From: Bacillus sp. FSL H8-0547 | GTDB lineage: Bacteria > Bacillota > Bacilli > Bacillales > Bacillaceae | Length of the DNA: 64,000 nt | Reading direction: 5' to 3' | NCBI GenBank assembly: GCA_038002745.1 | Contig: JBBODD010000001.1 | Location: 4,050,547-4,114,546 of the forward strand | Part shown: positions 20,788 to 30,504 of the stretch, one piece after another | How the letters are laid out: every line of letters begins with the position of its first letter | How positions within the stretch are numbered: the first letter of the stretch is position 1 | Made by a program: the position numbers and the translations under genes | Notes under the pieces: generated by a model | Seen by the model: only the letters and a program-made list of their open reading frames with translations | The model's database searches: none | Told to the model about the DNA's origin: nothing

Positions 20788-20808
20788 TCCAAAGGCTTCC
20801 ATCGCGGA

Positions 20809-21282
20809 TTATGCAAGCTGAACATTCCGTTTGTTAATGGCAGGGGAATGTGATGTGTCTGCTAAAACCTTATTCAGATCCAGAAGAATGATCAGGCGTT
20901 TGCCGGATTTTGCAACGCCGACAATGTATTCCGCCTCTTCTGCTCCTGCAACTTCAGGTGCAGGCTCACGCTCTTCAGGAGACAGATCAATGACATCATT
21001 TGCTGAATCGACGATAAAACCTACTTCATATGAATCAAGAGCCGCGACAATAATCCGGCTGCTTTCAGACAATTCTTCCTGCACAAGCCCAAATCGCGTT
21101 CTCAGATCGATCACAGGAGTGACGATCCCCCTCAAGTTCATGACCCCTTTTACAAAAGAATCTGTTCCGGGCACACGCGTGATCGTCTGCATTTTTTCTA
21201 TTGATCTCACTTTTCCGACAGCAATGCCGTATTCTTTGTTATTAAGCTGAAAAACAATCATTTTCTCAAGCGTATCATTCAC
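20809..21282 (-). CDS. cheW: Chemotaxis coupling protein CheW
   Basis: CheW links receptors to the CheA kinase. The 157-residue product has the double SH3-like fold: KMIVFQLNNKEYGIAVGKVRSIE, ITRVPGTDSFVKGVMNLRGIVTPVIDLR and VGFIVDSANDVIDL, ending with LLDLNKVL. The start is GTG 21282 after AAGGGAG; the nearby ATG is out of frame. It follows cheA by 20 bases and precedes cheD by 21. Confidence 0.95.
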   Translation of the reverse strand: MNDTLEKMIVFQLNNKEYGIAVGKVRSIEKMQTITRVPGTDSFVKGVMNLRGIVTPVIDLRTRFGLVQEELSESSRIIVAALDSYEVGFIVDSANDVIDLSPEEREPAPEVAGAEEAEYIVGVAKSGKRLIILLDLNKVLADTSHSPAINKRNVQLA

Positions 21283-21302
21283 GTTTCTTCTCTCCCTTCC
21301 GG

Positions 21303-23264
21303 CTATTTAATCAGGGCGTTGCAGTCGATAATAAGGGCTACTTGTCCGTCTCCTAAAATCGTAGCTCCTGATACAGCAAAAACAGAATTCAAGTAGTTTC
21401 CGAGGGGTTTGAGCACAATCTCCTGCTGGCCAATAAAAGAATCTACCATCAGAGCCGCCAGCCGGTCGCCTTTTTTGACAATGACAATCGCCAGGTGCGA
21501 GTCATCAAATGGGTCGCATGGGACCTCTAAGATTTCCTTCAGTGAAACAAGCGGAACAATTTTCCCCCTGTAATCGATGACTTTCTGATTGTGCGCGTTC
21601 AAGATTTCATCTCTTCTGATTACCGCTGTTTCAATAATAGAGGAAATCGGAATCGCAAATGTTTCGTTTGCAAGCTTCACAAGCAGCACGGAGATAATGG
21701 ATAAAGTCAGCGGAAGCTGGATGGAAAACAGTGAGCCAAAGCCTTCCCTTGACTGAATGGTTATGCTGCCTCCAAGTGATTCAATCGTATTTTTGACAAC
21801 ATCAAGACCCACGCCTCTGCCTGAAACATCTGAAATGGTGCTGGCCGTAGAAAATCCTGATGCAAACATGAAGTCATAAACCTGTTCATCAGACAAGTCT
21901 CCGCCCTCTCTTTCAGTGACAAGCCCGCGCTCTATTGCCTTTTTCAAGATCCTCTGCCTGCTTATGCCGGCCCCGTCATCTTCTATATCAATAAAGACAT
22001 AATTACCGCTGTGATAGGCTTTTAAGGCGACGTTTCCTTCTTCAGGTTTACCGTTCATCCTCCGCTGTTCAGGTGTTTCAATCCCGTGATCAAGCGCATT
22101 TCTTAATAAATGGACGAGTGGATCGCCGATTTCATCAATGACTGTTCTGTCAAGTTCTGTTTCAGCGCCGGTAACGGACAAATGAATTTTTTTGTTCAGG
22201 TCCTTCGCCAGCTGGCGAACCATTCTCGGAAATCGATTAAAAACTGTTTCAACTGGCACCATTCTCATATTCAAAATAATGGTCTGCAAATCTCCGGAAA
22301 TGCGGCTCATATGTTCCACAGTTTCATTGAGTTCGCTGTTTTTCAATTCTTTTGAAATCTGTTCAAGGCGGCCCCTGTCTATGACAAGCTCTTCAAACAG
22401 GTTCATCAGGCTGTCCAGTCTCTCAATGTTCACACGGATCGTCTTTGAACTTCCTGAAACCTTTGCAGCAGCCGTCTCAGCTTCTGCCTCGGACTCCGTT
22501 ACAATCTCGGCGTCCTTTTCAATGAAGACGGACTGATCAAGTGCAAGCGGGCTGATTTCGACTCTCTCAACCTCTGAAACTTTCATCATCTGCGACTGAA
22601 TGTCTTCCGGCTGCTCTTTTGAAACGAAAATCAAACGGAATGTTGAATCGAACTTTTCCTCCTCAAGCATGTCCGCTGCCGGAACAGATTTAATGATCTC
22701 GCCAAGTTTTTCACCAAGCTCAAAAATCATGAAAACCCTTGCTGCTTTTAAAAGACAGTCCTCTCTAAGAAAAACAGTAATTTCGTAAGGCTGATACCCC
22801 TGCTCTGCCCCCTGTTGGATAACGGTGCGTTCAAAATCATCAAGGATCATCGTTTCGGACGGAACAGGAACCACAGCCTGGTCTTCAGCGCCTTCGAGCT
22901 TTTTAAACGTTTCAATCATTTGGAGCACGTCTTTTTTTCCGTTTCCTCCGCCTGCAATGGAAAGAACCATTTCTTCCAGTAGGTCAACAGCTTCAAATGC
23001 GGCATCAAGAACAGCAGGCTGAACAGACAGTTTTCCGTGACGGATCGCATCAAGCACATTTTCCATATGGTGAGTCAGGTTTGCAAGGTCCGTATAACCC
23101 ATTGTTGCACTCATGCCTTTTAACGTGTGTGCTGACCTGAAAATTTCACTTACAATCGCTGAATCTTCAGGGTTTTTCTCAAGTTCCAGGAGCTTTTGAC
23201 TGCAGGACTGCAGATGCTCTTTGCTTTCTTCAATAAAGACATCTAAATATTGATTCATATCCAT
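21303..23264 (-). CDS. cheA: Chemotaxis histidine kinase CheA
   Basis: CheA autophosphorylates in response to receptor state and passes phosphate to CheY and CheB. The 653 residues show an HPt domain with the phosphorylatable His46 in IFRSAHTLKGMSATMGY and a P2 domain (about 150-240). Next come a dimerisation helix pair with RLDSLMNLFEELVIDRGRL and the HATPase core (LVHLLRNALDHGIETPEQR, DDGAGISRQR, GRGVGLDVV). A CheW-like C-terminal domain ends the protein. ATG 23264 has AGGGGAG nine bases upstream. Confidence 0.97.
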   Translation of the reverse strand: MDMNQYLDVFIEESKEHLQSCSQKLLELEKNPEDSAIVSEIFRSAHTLKGMSATMGYTDLANLTHHMENVLDAIRHGKLSVQPAVLDAAFEAVDLLEEMVLSIAGGGNGKKDVLQMIETFKKLEGAEDQAVVPVPSETMILDDFERTVIQQGAEQGYQPYEITVFLREDCLLKAARVFMIFELGEKLGEIIKSVPAADMLEEEKFDSTFRLIFVSKEQPEDIQSQMMKVSEVERVEISPLALDQSVFIEKDAEIVTESEAEAETAAAKVSGSSKTIRVNIERLDSLMNLFEELVIDRGRLEQISKELKNSELNETVEHMSRISGDLQTIILNMRMVPVETVFNRFPRMVRQLAKDLNKKIHLSVTGAETELDRTVIDEIGDPLVHLLRNALDHGIETPEQRRMNGKPEEGNVALKAYHSGNYVFIDIEDDGAGISRQRILKKAIERGLVTEREGGDLSDEQVYDFMFASGFSTASTISDVSGRGVGLDVVKNTIESLGGSITIQSREGFGSLFSIQLPLTLSIISVLLVKLANETFAIPISSIIETAVIRRDEILNAHNQKVIDYRGKIVPLVSLKEILEVPCDPFDDSHLAIVIVKKGDRLAALMVDSFIGQQEIVLKPLGNYLNSVFAVSGATILGDGQVALIIDCNALIK

Positions 23265-23301
23265 TTTGACTTACTCCCCTTAGACTGCAAATATTTCCGG
23301 C

Positions 23302-24348
23302 TTATGATTGAACTGATTTAAGAATCGCATCAGCAATATCTTCCAGATGTTCAACTGCATCAACTGCATTCGTCTCAACTGCCATTTTGGGCATTCCGAA
23401 TACAACGGATGTTTTTTCGGATTCTGATATGGCATGAAGGGATCCGGATTGTTTTAATTTTTTCAGTCCTTCGGATCCGTCTGAACCCATGCCTGTCATG
23501 ATCACAGCTATTTTGTGGACATTTTTGATCCGGCTGAGCGATTCAAACAATACATCAACAGAAGGTCTGTGAGCCGTATTAAGGCTTTCCTTGGTAAGCC
23601 TGATCACAAGCCCGGACATTGATTCTTCCACTTTCATGTGAGTTCCTCCCGGTGCGAGGTAGGCTGTGGCCTTTTTGACAAGTTCCCCGTCTTCTGCCTC
23701 TTTGACAGTAAGATGCGATAACGTATCAAGCCGCGCTGCAAGCGAAGCGGTAAAACCCTCCGGCATATGCTGCACAACAAAAACAGGTGCGTTCAAATCC
23801 CCCGGAAGCTTCGGCAGAACCTGCTGCAGCGCTCTTGGTCCTCCTGTTGATGTGCCAATGCAGATGACTTTCCTGCTGCTGTTCAGCCTGGACGTTTTCC
23901 TTTCGTTAAAAGGTCTGTTCCTTCCGCCAACAGTGATGGTTTCCATTTTCAGCTGGCCAGCCATCTCAACCTTTCGGATCAGGTCGTCCTTTACTTTATG
24001 CAGATCAAGTGAGATTGCCCCGGAAGGCTTCGGTATAAAATCAACCGCTCCCATTTGAAGAGATTGAATCGTGAGATCCGCTCCCCGCTGCGTCATGCCT
24101 GAAAACATGATAACCGGCTTTGGCGTGCCCTCCATGATTCGCTTCAGTGTCTGAAGCCCGTCCATACCGGGCATCTCTATATCCAGCGTCACCACGTCCG
24201 GATTCAGCGCCTTCACTTTTTCGAGGGCATCCTCTCCGTTTCTTGCTGTGCCGGCAGCATAGCACGTACCGCTTTCATTCAGGAAACCGGCAATCAGTTT
24301 CCGCATAAATGCAGAATCATCCACAACTAGAACAGACGTTTTATTCAT
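23302..24348 (-). CDS. cheB: Chemoreceptor glutamate methylesterase CheB
   Basis: CheB removes methyl groups from chemoreceptors when phosphorylated by CheA. The 348-residue protein has a receiver domain (LVVDDSAFMRK, acceptor Asp56 in DVVTLDIEMPGMDG) and a methylesterase domain. The esterase triad is the serine in GTSTGGPRALQQVLP, the histidine in VVQHMPEGFTASLA and the aspartate in VIMTGMGSDGSEG. The start codon abuts the flhG stop (TAAATG) with GGCGGAG upstream. Confidence 0.96.
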   Translation of the reverse strand: MNKTSVLVVDDSAFMRKLIAGFLNESGTCYAAGTARNGEDALEKVKALNPDVVTLDIEMPGMDGLQTLKRIMEGTPKPVIMFSGMTQRGADLTIQSLQMGAVDFIPKPSGAISLDLHKVKDDLIRKVEMAGQLKMETITVGGRNRPFNERKTSRLNSSRKVICIGTSTGGPRALQQVLPKLPGDLNAPVFVVQHMPEGFTASLAARLDTLSHLTVKEAEDGELVKKATAYLAPGGTHMKVEESMSGLVIRLTKESLNTAHRPSVDVLFESLSRIKNVHKIAVIMTGMGSDGSEGLKKLKQSGSLHAISESEKTSVVFGMPKMAVETNAVDAVEHLEDIADAILKSVQS

Positions 24349-25212
24349 TTAATCTCCGCCTCCCCTGAAGAGCTGTGACACTCTGGAAAAAAATGATGTT
24401 TTTTGAGGCGGTGCCTCTGAAGCGGGTGCAGAGACCATGCTGTCAGCAATCCGGCAAATACCGCGCGAAGCCGGGCATTTAGGAAACAGGATGCTGAATG
24501 GCACCTGCCTTTTTACGGCTTCTGATACGAGTGCATCCTGGGGCATCCAGCCGGCAAAAGATACCTCCCTGTCAAGAAAACGGGTGACAGCCGACTGCAT
24601 TCTGGCAAATGTTAATTGGGCTGTTTTTTCGTCATCGGCTTTATTGACAACAATGGAAACAGGTATGGATTTTTCATGGAAACTTATGACCTTGATCGCT
24701 GAGTAAGCATCTGTTATCGCAGTCGGCTCAGGTGTCGTCACAACCGCCAGCTCATCAGCACTCATGGCAAACTTTAAACTGTCAGATGTCATTCCTGCAC
24801 CAAGATCAAGTAGCAGATAATCGTACGTGCAAAATGCCTGGTCAAGCTCTTGTGAAAAGGCCGAAAGCTGCATGTCATTAAGGGAAACCACATGCGAAAG
24901 TCCTGTACCTCCTGAAATGTAGTCAAAACCCGCACTGCTTTTGCAGATGATCTCACTCAGCTTCTTTTCTCCCTGAAAAAAATCAATCATGGAATGTCTG
25001 CTGGATTCCCCAATCAAGAGATCGATGTTCCCGTAACCGATATCAAGATCTAAAATGAGCGCCCGCTTTCCCCGTCCGCAAAGCTGTGCTGCAAGATTTA
25101 CGGTGAAGCCCGATTTTCCGACTCCTCCTTTTCCACTCAGCACGGCAATTGCTTTGGCGGTTTTGTTTTCTGTCTTAAATATCTGTCTTCTTAACTGCTC
25201 TGCCTGATCCAT
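24349..25212 (-). CDS. flhG: Flagellar number regulator FlhG (YlxH), MinD-like ATPase
   Basis: FlhG is a ParA/MinD-type ATPase that works with FlhF to place and number flagella, and stimulates the FlhF GTPase through its N-terminus. The 287-residue protein starts MDQAEQLRRQIFK, an activation helix with the QLRR motif. It has the deviant Walker A LSGKGGVGKSGFTVNLA, DLDIGYGNIDLL, LLLDLGAGM and a PTAITDAYSAIK segment. It lies four bases after flhF and abuts cheB. Confidence 0.94.
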   Translation of the reverse strand: MDQAEQLRRQIFKTENKTAKAIAVLSGKGGVGKSGFTVNLAAQLCGRGKRALILDLDIGYGNIDLLIGESSRHSMIDFFQGEKKLSEIICKSSAGFDYISGGTGLSHVVSLNDMQLSAFSQELDQAFCTYDYLLLDLGAGMTSDSLKFAMSADELAVVTTPEPTAITDAYSAIKVISFHEKSIPVSIVVNKADDEKTAQLTFARMQSAVTRFLDREVSFAGWMPQDALVSEAVKRQVPFSILFPKCPASRGICRIADSMVSAPASEAPPQKTSFFSRVSQLFRGGGD

Positions 25213-25215
25213 TTT

Positions 25216-26286
25216 CTACCTCATAATCTCCTCTGCCATCATTTTTGCGGAAGCCGGCATGATGTCATCAGGAACGTTCTGGCCATTAGAAAAGTATGAA
25301 ACGCCAAGCCCGGCAAACTGAACGAAATCATAAAGTGAACCTTTAGCAGCTGTTTCATCAATCTTTGTAAAGATCAGCTTTTCCGGATTCATTGCACTGA
25401 AATTCATGTAGATCTCCTGCATGTCGCTGTACTTGGAAGCAGCGGAGAGCACAAGATAGGTTTCTGTGTCATCATTTGCTCCAAGCAGATCCTTTAATTC
25501 ATGAACGAACAATTTGTTCCTGTAGTTTCTTCCGGCTGTATCAATAAATACGGCATCCATTTCAGCAAAAGCTTCTTTTGCTTCCTTTACATCTTCAGGG
25601 GTATAGCAGACTTTGAGCGGAGCATTTAAAATACCTGCATAGGTCCTGATCTGGTCAATCGCTGCAATTCTGTATGTATCAGTTGTGATAAAGGCAATTT
25701 TTTTCTTTTCTTTTAACATGCTTTCAGCTGCAAGCTTTGCGAGCGTTGTAGTTTTCCCCACACCAGTAGGACCGGCGGCTAAAATATATTTTTTCTCATG
25801 AGAAATCCCATTAAAAGGGAAGGCGGCCAGTTTCTCAGCCATGATTTCTGATGCTTTTTGCACCCAGTCCTGCAAGGACCGTTCCCCTTCCATTTCTCTG
25901 AGTTCAGAGAGAATGTCTGCTCTCCCCTGCACTTCCTTTTCTGCCAGAAGCCGTTCAAGCTCTTTCAGCTCTTGAGGCAGATTGACCGCTTCTTCTTGTT
26001 CACGGAGCGATTTTACAAGACTCTTAACTTCTCTCATTTCGCTCAGCAGAGAGGTTTCTGAAAAGACTTCCTGAGGCGGCTCCTTCTTTGGTGCCGGCAT
26101 TGTCCTGAAGACAGGATCCGGATCATGCCCTGCGATGACTTCAACCTTTTTTTTGGCAAAGAAACCGAGTATTCCTCCTTTATAAACATGCTTGGAGCTT
26201 AAAATAACAGCATCCTTGCCAAGATCGTTTTTAATTTGCTGCATCGCTTCCTGCATATTTGCAGCAAGAAATTTTTTCACCTTCAT
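25216..26286 (-). CDS. flhF: Flagellar SRP-type GTPase FlhF
   Basis: FlhF is the third SRP-family GTPase and marks the site of flagellar assembly. The 356-residue product has an N-terminal B region (MKVKKFLAANMQEAMQQIKNDL), an NG domain with [17 protein letters not shown] (P-loop), TTDTYRIAAIDQIRTYA, FIDTAGRNYRN and FTKIDETAAKG. Its ATG overlaps the flhA stop by four bases, implying coupling. In many bacteria this gene is required for pole or site selection; in B. subtilis it controls the grid-like distribution. Confidence 0.95.
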   Translation of the reverse strand: MKVKKFLAANMQEAMQQIKNDLGKDAVILSSKHVYKGGILGFFAKKKVEVIAGHDPDPVFRTMPAPKKEPPQEVFSETSLLSEMREVKSLVKSLREQEEAVNLPQELKELERLLAEKEVQGRADILSELREMEGERSLQDWVQKASEIMAEKLAAFPFNGISHEKKYILAAGPTGVGKTTTLAKLAAESMLKEKKKIAFITTDTYRIAAIDQIRTYAGILNAPLKVCYTPEDVKEAKEAFAEMDAVFIDTAGRNYRNKLFVHELKDLLGANDDTETYLVLSAASKYSDMQEIYMNFSAMNPEKLIFTKIDETAAKGSLYDFVQFAGLGVSYFSNGQNVPDDIMPASAKMMAEEIMR

Positions 26287-28316
26287 GCAATATTCACCAA
26301 CCCAACGCTCTGAACTTCAACATTTGCTTCAAGCTCATTGTAGGAAAGCACAGGAAGCTGAGGAAAGTAACGGTCAATCAGCTGCCTTACATACATCCTT
26401 ACGGCAGGAGAACAGAGCAGAATCGGTGTTTGCTCCTGCAGGGAAAGCTGCTCTACCTCTTTAGCAATGGATTCAATAATGGCCTGGGAAAGATCCGGAT
26501 CCATTGCCAGATAATTTCCGTGCTCGGTCTGCTGAACACCGTCAGCGACTGCTTTTTCCACTTTTCCTGACAGAGTGACTACTTTTAAAGTATCTCCGGC
26601 TGTATACTGACCAGTAATTTGCTTTGCAAGTGCCTGTCTCGTATACTCGCAGAGCAAATCAGGATCTGATGTCAATTTCCCGTAGTCCGCAAGTGCTTCA
26701 AAGATGACCGGCAGATTGCGGATGGATACTTTTTCTTTTAAAAGCTTGGAGAGCACCTTCTGAATGTCGCCAATGGAAAGCGGGGAAGGCGTAACCTCTT
26801 CAGCAAGGATAGGATACGTTTCCCGCAGATGATCCAGCAGCTGTTTCGTTTCCTGTCTTCCAAGCAGCTCGTGCGCATGTCTTTTAATTGTTTCTGTCAT
26901 ATGAGTCGATACAACGGACGGAGGATCAACAACTGTATAACCGAACATTTCCGCCGCATCTTTGTTTTCTTCAGTGATCCATTTTGCAGGCAGGCCGAAT
27001 GAAGGTTCAATCGTATCGATCCCTTCAATTGAATCATCTTCAATACCTGGGGCCATCGCGAGGAAATGATCGAGAAGAATTTCACCCTTCGCGACCTCGG
27101 TCCCTTTCAGCTTAAGTCTGTATTCGTTCGGCTGAAGCTGAATGTTGTCACGGATGCGGACAACAGGAATAACAAGCCCGAGTTCAATGGCAAGCTGCCT
27201 TCTGATCATGACAATCCGGTCAAGCAGGTCTCCGCCCTGATTTGCATCTGCAAGCGGAATAAGGCCATAGCCAAATTCAAACTCAATTGGATCCACATTC
27301 AGCAGCTGCACGACACTTTCCGGTGATTTCATTTCATCCAGTTCGATCTCTTCCTCAGCAGCTTCTTCTGTTTCAGGGAGTTTCTCTTTTGATTTTGAAA
27401 TAATGTATCCGCCTGCGCCAAAAGCGGCAGCGATCGGGACTGTCACAAATAATCCGATTGGCGTAAACAGTCCAAGAAGCAAAATCGTTCCTGCAGCTAC
27501 ATACATCATTTTCGGATAGGCGAAAAGCTGACTTGTAATATCCGATCCCAGATTTCCATCTGAAGCTGCTCTTGTTACGACAATACCGGTTGCAGTCGAG
27601 ATAAGCAGCGCAGGAATCTGGCTGACAATCCCGTCTCCGACTGTGAGCATTGTAAAGTGGGATGCAGCGTCGCCAAAACCCATGCCAAGCTGCATCATGC
27701 CGATAATGATTCCGAAAATCATGTTAATGATGACAATGATAATGCCGGCAATCGCATCTCCCTTTACGAACTTGCTCGCACCATCCATTGCTCCGTAGAA
27801 ATCTGCTTCTCTGGATACTTTTTCGCGGCGTGATCTTGCCTGCTGTTCGGAAATGACACCGGCGTTGAGATCTGCATCAATACTCATCTGCTTTCCCGGC
27901 ATCGCATCAAGCGTAAAGCGGGCAGCAACCTCTGAGACACGCTCAGAACCCTTTGTAATGACGACAAATTGAATGATAATAAGAATAAGAAACACAACAA
28001 ATCCAACAATGACATTTCCGCCTACAACGAAGGTTCCGAATGTTTCAACAACTCCCCCGGCTTCACCATGAGAGAGAATCGCGCGGGTTGTCGATACATT
28101 CAGTCCGAGCCTGAACAATGTCAAGAGAAGCAGCAGGGATGGAAAAATGGCAAAATCCAGCGGCTCCCTCATGTTCATGGAGGTCAGCAGCACAAGAAGA
28201 GCAAGTGTAATATTAAGCATGATCAGCAAGCTTAACAGCCATGTAGGGAACGGAATAATGAGCATCGCAACAATTAAAATAACACTAAGCAATACAGTCA
28301 GATCTTTTGCTTGCAT
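26283..28316 (-). CDS. flhA: Flagellar type III export gate protein FlhA
   Basis: FlhA forms the nonameric export gate and substrate-docking ring. The 677-residue product has about eight N-terminal membrane segments (residues 1-310), with the FHIPEP-loop signature ARFTLDAMPGKQMSIDADLNAG. A large cytoplasmic domain from about 340 onward includes IPLADANQGGDLLDRI and LLDHLRETYPILAEEV. It follows flhB and overlaps flhF. Confidence 0.96.
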   Translation of the reverse strand: MQAKDLTVLLSVILIVAMLIIPFPTWLLSLLIMLNITLALLVLLTSMNMREPLDFAIFPSLLLLLTLFRLGLNVSTTRAILSHGEAGGVVETFGTFVVGGNVIVGFVVFLILIIIQFVVITKGSERVSEVAARFTLDAMPGKQMSIDADLNAGVISEQQARSRREKVSREADFYGAMDGASKFVKGDAIAGIIIVIINMIFGIIIGMMQLGMGFGDAASHFTMLTVGDGIVSQIPALLISTATGIVVTRAASDGNLGSDITSQLFAYPKMMYVAAGTILLLGLFTPIGLFVTVPIAAAFGAGGYIISKSKEKLPETEEAAEEEIELDEMKSPESVVQLLNVDPIEFEFGYGLIPLADANQGGDLLDRIVMIRRQLAIELGLVIPVVRIRDNIQLQPNEYRLKLKGTEVAKGEILLDHFLAMAPGIEDDSIEGIDTIEPSFGLPAKWITEENKDAAEMFGYTVVDPPSVVSTHMTETIKRHAHELLGRQETKQLLDHLRETYPILAEEVTPSPLSIGDIQKVLSKLLKEKVSIRNLPVIFEALADYGKLTSDPDLLCEYTRQALAKQITGQYTAGDTLKVVTLSGKVEKAVADGVQQTEHGNYLAMDPDLSQAIIESIAKEVEQLSLQEQTPILLCSPAVRMYVRQLIDRYFPQLPVLSYNELEANVEVQSVGLVNIA

Positions 28317-28358
28317 CAGGTACCTCTCTTTCTATGAAAACGCAGGCATTGCAGGTTC

Positions 28359-29441
28359 TTACCCCTTATTTTTCAGCTGATACACGTAAGCCAGAATTTC
28401 AGCTATCGCTTTAAAAAATTCTTCCGGCACAGCCCTGCCGATATCAACCTGATCGTATAACGCTCTGGCTAAAGGACGATTTTCAATCATCGTCACATTA
28501 TTTGTTTTCGCCGTTTCTTTGATTTTCTGAGCGACAAAATCGACTCCTTTAGCAACAACGAACGGTGCATCCATTTTATCTTCGTCATATTTAAGGGCAA
28601 TTGCGTAATGAGTCGGATTTGTAATCACGACATCTGCCCCAGGTACATCCTGCATCATTCTGCGTGTTGCCATTTCCCTTTGCTTTTGCTTAATTCTCGA
28701 CTTAATCAGCGGATCTCCCTCGGATTTTTTAAACTCGTCCTTTAAGTCCTGTTTTGACATCCGGATATTTTTCTCGAAATCATATTTTTGATAAAAATAA
28801 TCGAGAAGCGAGAGAAAAAGGAGAGCAATGGATGCGAACAGCCCCATCTGAAAGGCAAGCTTCGAAACAAAGAGAAACGCTTTTTCAACCGACAGCTTTG
28901 AAAGGGACAGAATCTCGTCCATCTGAAACCAAATGACGGAAAAAGTGACAGCCCCGACAAATGATATTTTCAAAATGGATTTCAGCAGTTCAACGACAGC
29001 TCTGAGCGAGTAGATCCGCTTAAACCCTTGAATTGGATTGATTTTTTCCAGTTTCATCTGCACCGCTTCAGTTGAAAACAAAAACCCGACCTGCATGTAA
29101 TTCGCTGCAACTCCCGCAACCAGGGCAACCGCCATAATCGGTCCTGCCATATACGCGGACTGAACAGCAATCTGGATCATTAATTCATGTACATTTTTCT
29201 CGGACAATTGAAGCAGCAAGGTCTCCTGCAGCGAAGATTTCATCAGTGCGAGCAGCTGCTTCATCATATATGGTCCAATAAACAGAAAGGCAAGGAATAC
29301 AGCGAGGAGACCGATGGCTGTATTTACATCTGCGCTCTTTGCAACCTGCCCCTTTTTTCTGACGTCTTCGCGTTTTCTCGGGGTGGCTTTTTCTGTTTTT
29401 TCTCCTGAAAAGAATTGCAGGTCCAGTTTTATAAAATCCAT
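28359..29441 (-). CDS. flhB: Flagellar export switch protein FlhB
   Basis: FlhB switches export specificity from rod/hook to filament substrates through autocleavage. The roughly 360-residue product begins MDFIKLDLQFFSGEKTEKATPRKRED, has four membrane helices, and the autocleavage motif in VVITNPTHYAIALKYDED. A further ATG at 29456 is in frame, but ATG 29441 has GGAGG correctly placed and matches the family N-terminus. It starts one base beyond the fliR stop. Confidence 0.95.
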   Translation of the reverse strand: MDFIKLDLQFFSGEKTEKATPRKREDVRKKGQVAKSADVNTAIGLLAVFLAFLFIGPYMMKQLLALMKSSLQETLLLQLSEKNVHELMIQIAVQSAYMAGPIMAVALVAGVAANYMQVGFLFSTEAVQMKLEKINPIQGFKRIYSLRAVVELLKSILKISFVGAVTFSVIWFQMDEILSLSKLSVEKAFLFVSKLAFQMGLFASIALLFLSLLDYFYQKYDFEKNIRMSKQDLKDEFKKSEGDPLIKSRIKQKQREMATRRMMQDVPGADVVITNPTHYAIALKYDEDKMDAPFVVAKGVDFVAQKIKETAKTNNVTMIENRPLARALYDQVDIGRAVPEEFFKAIAEILAYVYQLKNKG

Positions 29442-29442
29442 G

Positions 29443-30216
29443 TCAGCCTCCGGCAAAAAGTTGCATCAAATTTCTCATCGTTTCAATCATCATTTCCATC
29501 ACATGCTGAATGAGCATAAAAATAGATCCCATAACGAGAATAAGCATTACAAAGCTGACTCCGATTTTAAGAGGCAGGCCAACGACGAAAATATTCAGCT
29601 GCGGAACAGTCCGAGCAGTAATCCCAAGGGCAAGGTCCACCAAAAAAAGAGAAGCAGCGACCGGAAAGGACATTTGGAATGCGATCAGAAACATTGCGCT
29701 GAATGCTTTCGTAATTAATAGTGCAGCACTTCCATCACCGAGAGGAAACAATTCTCCTCTAAGAGGAATAAATTGATAGCTGTAAAACACGCCGTCCAAA
29801 AGCAAATGATGTGCATTTATGCTCAGCATGAAGAATAGCGCCATGACATTCAGAAACTGCCCGATCAGCGGACTTTGAGACCCTGTTTGCGGATCAATAA
29901 TGTTTGCAATAGCAAAGCCCGTCTGAAAATCAATTAAACTTCCGGCGATTTGGACAGCCGCGAGCATCAAGTAAGCAGAAAACCCGATCAAGAGGCCAAT
30001 AAGCACTTCTTTCAGCACCAGCAGAACAAATTCTCCGCCTATTTCTACAGGTTCCGGCTGAACAGATGAAAAAACAATGACTGATAAAAAGAATGAAAAA
30101 CCAATTTTGTGCTGCTGCGGAATCGTTCTGTAGGAAAACAGCGGCATTGTGACAAAAAAAGCGCTCATTCTTGCAAAAATAAGCAAAAATGCCGGAAAAT
30201 ACTCTATTACATCCAT
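29443..30216 (-). CDS. fliR: Flagellar export apparatus protein FliR
   Basis: FliR is part of the FliPQR export channel. The 257-residue, strongly hydrophobic protein has about six helices, including FPAFLLIFARMSAFFVTMPLF, a gating loop region (DFQTGFAIANIIDPQTGSQSPLIGQF) and a C-terminal helix pair. It ends MMIETMRNLMQLFAGG. The ATG lies four bases past the fliQ stop with GGATAAGAG upstream. Confidence 0.94.
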   Translation of the reverse strand: MDVIEYFPAFLLIFARMSAFFVTMPLFSYRTIPQQHKIGFSFFLSVIVFSSVQPEPVEIGGEFVLLVLKEVLIGLLIGFSAYLMLAAVQIAGSLIDFQTGFAIANIIDPQTGSQSPLIGQFLNVMALFFMLSINAHHLLLDGVFYSYQFIPLRGELFPLGDGSAALLITKAFSAMFLIAFQMSFPVAASLFLVDLALGITARTVPQLNIFVVGLPLKIGVSFVMLILVMGSIFMLIQHVMEMMIETMRNLMQLFAGG

Positions 30217-30220
30217 TCTC

Positions 30221-30490
30221 TTATCCTACAAACCGGTCAAGGTTGCCGAAAATGTCCTGTGCGTACGAAATGATTGTAGACAGCATCCATGGACCGAAAA
30301 AAATCAGCCCGACAAGAACCCCGACAATTTTCGGAACAAACGCAAGCGTTTGTTCCTGTATTTGAGTTGTGGCCTGAAAGATACTTACTGCAAGTCCAAT
30401 AATCAGTGCAATGGCAAGCAGCGGCCCGCAAATAATCAGCGTTGTATAAATCGCTTTTTCTGCTATAGAAATAACAAATTCAGAACTCAT
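30221..30490 (-). CDS. fliQ: Flagellar export apparatus protein FliQ
   Basis: FliQ is a small two-helix subunit of the export channel. The 89-residue protein begins MSSEFVISIAEKAIYTTLIICGPLLAIALIIGL and contains ATTQIQEQTLAFVPKIVGV, the conserved inter-helix loop. An ATG 18 codons upstream overlaps fliP and is rejected; ATG 30490 has GGAGATATAAG before it. It sits between fliP and fliR, the invariant order. Confidence 0.95.
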   Translation of the reverse strand: MSSEFVISIAEKAIYTTLIICGPLLAIALIIGLAVSIFQATTQIQEQTLAFVPKIVGVLVGLIFFGPWMLSTIISYAQDIFGNLDRFVG

Positions 30491-30504
30491 CTTATATCTC
30501 CTGT

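Noticed and set aside
20788..20802. cheD start at 20802
   Set aside because: No SD precedes it and it adds residues beyond the family start; 20787 fits better, although this is not certain.
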